Positions 13,404-13,444 of a DNA stretch of 13,444 nucleotides are shown one piece after another. Source of the DNA: an uncultured Actinoplanes sp. (lineage in GTDB: Bacteria > Actinomycetota > Actinomycetes > Mycobacteriales > Micromonosporaceae). The notes under the pieces are model-generated. The model worked only from the letters and a program-made list of their open reading frames with translations, was not told the DNA's origin and did not search any database. The DNA is taken from positions 1 through 13,444 of the forward strand of contig CAKUMG010000065.1 in assembly GCA_934667465.1 (NCBI GenBank), read 5' to 3'. Made by a program: the position numbers and the translations under genes. Position 1 is the stretch's first letter. Each line of letters opens with the position of its first letter.

Positions 13404-13444
13404 CAGGGGTCTCTCCCGAGGTCCGTTGTGGCTGAGGGGTGGAG
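13403..13444 (-). CDS. C-terminal tail of an unidentified gene running in from the right edge
   Basis: The - strand frame ending in TGA at 13405-13403 is open to the window edge (13 codons, ending TTDLGRDP). It overlaps the next start as TGATG, exactly like other junctions in this element. The stretch is too short to identify, and third-position G+C is only moderate, so this is an inference from the junction. Confidence 0.35.
   Translation of the reverse strand, partial: LHPSATTDLGRDP

Larger units (their letters stand above)
3811..13444. mobile_element. Actinomycete integrative and conjugative element (AICE), PrimPol type, right end outside window
   Basis: The segment carries the three functional modules of an AICE, all on the - strand. 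The integration module is a tyrosine integrase overlapping an excisionase. The replication module is a PrimPol followed by a RepA-like AAA ATPase, with accessory small zinc proteins and an RRQL-motif protein. The transfer module is one FtsK/SpoIIIE-type TraB plus small membrane proteins. It starts at the 3' end of tRNA-Pro and its other end is not reached. The replication genes fit the primase-polymerase group of AICE replication systems (RepPP) rather than the RepSA rolling-circle or RepAM groups. A regulator (KorSA/Pra type) is not seen and may lie to the right. Cargo includes a RelA/SpoT-domain gene and an orphan DNA methyltransferase. Confidence 0.88.

Noticed and set aside
3811..13444. 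CRISPR array, rRNA or insertion sequence
   Set aside because: No regularly spaced repeats, rRNA-like sequence, DDE/HUH transposase or IS-type terminal inverted repeats were recognised anywhere in the window.

Overview
The window looks like a high-GC actinobacterial chromosome. The sequence is mostly near 70% G+C by eye, and codon third positions are almost all G or C. GTG starts are used, and the order scpB-rluB-cmk-der is the usual actinobacterial arrangement. The protein sequences look most like Micromonosporaceae (Actinoplanes/Micromonospora type), but I cannot prove the genus from the sequence alone.

Left part (1-3810), chromosomal core on the + strand: scpB (chromosome segregation), a RluB-type pseudouridine synthase, cytidylate kinase (cmk) and the ribosome-assembly GTPase der. 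The genes overlap or lie close together. A strong GC-rich hairpin follows der, and then comes a tRNA-Pro(GGG) gene with an encoded CCA.

Right part (about 3811 to the right edge), accessory DNA with every gene on the - strand. It has the layout of an actinomycete integrative and conjugative element (AICE) inserted at the 3' end of tRNA-Pro. Read in the direction of transcription (right to left) it holds: the tail of an unidentified gene at the edge; a DUF3307-like membrane protein; a TraB/FtsK-type DNA translocase for conjugative transfer; a CTAG-rich inverted-repeat array; a small membrane protein with a DnaJ-like zinc motif; a small Cys/His protein; an orphan cytosine-C5 methyltransferase; an RRQL-motif zinc protein; a primase-polymerase; a RepA-like AAA ATPase; an excisionase; a tyrosine integrase; and, next to the attachment site, a RelA/SpoT-domain alarmone synthetase as probable cargo. 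The second attachment site lies outside the window.

How it works together: integrase and excisionase move the element in and out of the tRNA gene. PrimPol and the RepA-like ATPase probably replicate the excised circle. TraB would pump double-stranded DNA between mycelia. Most genes from the small membrane protein to integrase overlap by 1 or 4 bases, so they are probably translated as one coupled operon. The RelA/SpoT gene stands apart, with much lower G+C and its own spacer containing a palindrome. The observations most worth following are this alarmone-synthetase cargo gene, the nine-CTAG repeat array in front of the replication operon, and an apparent in-frame fusion of a zinc finger to the PrimPol.
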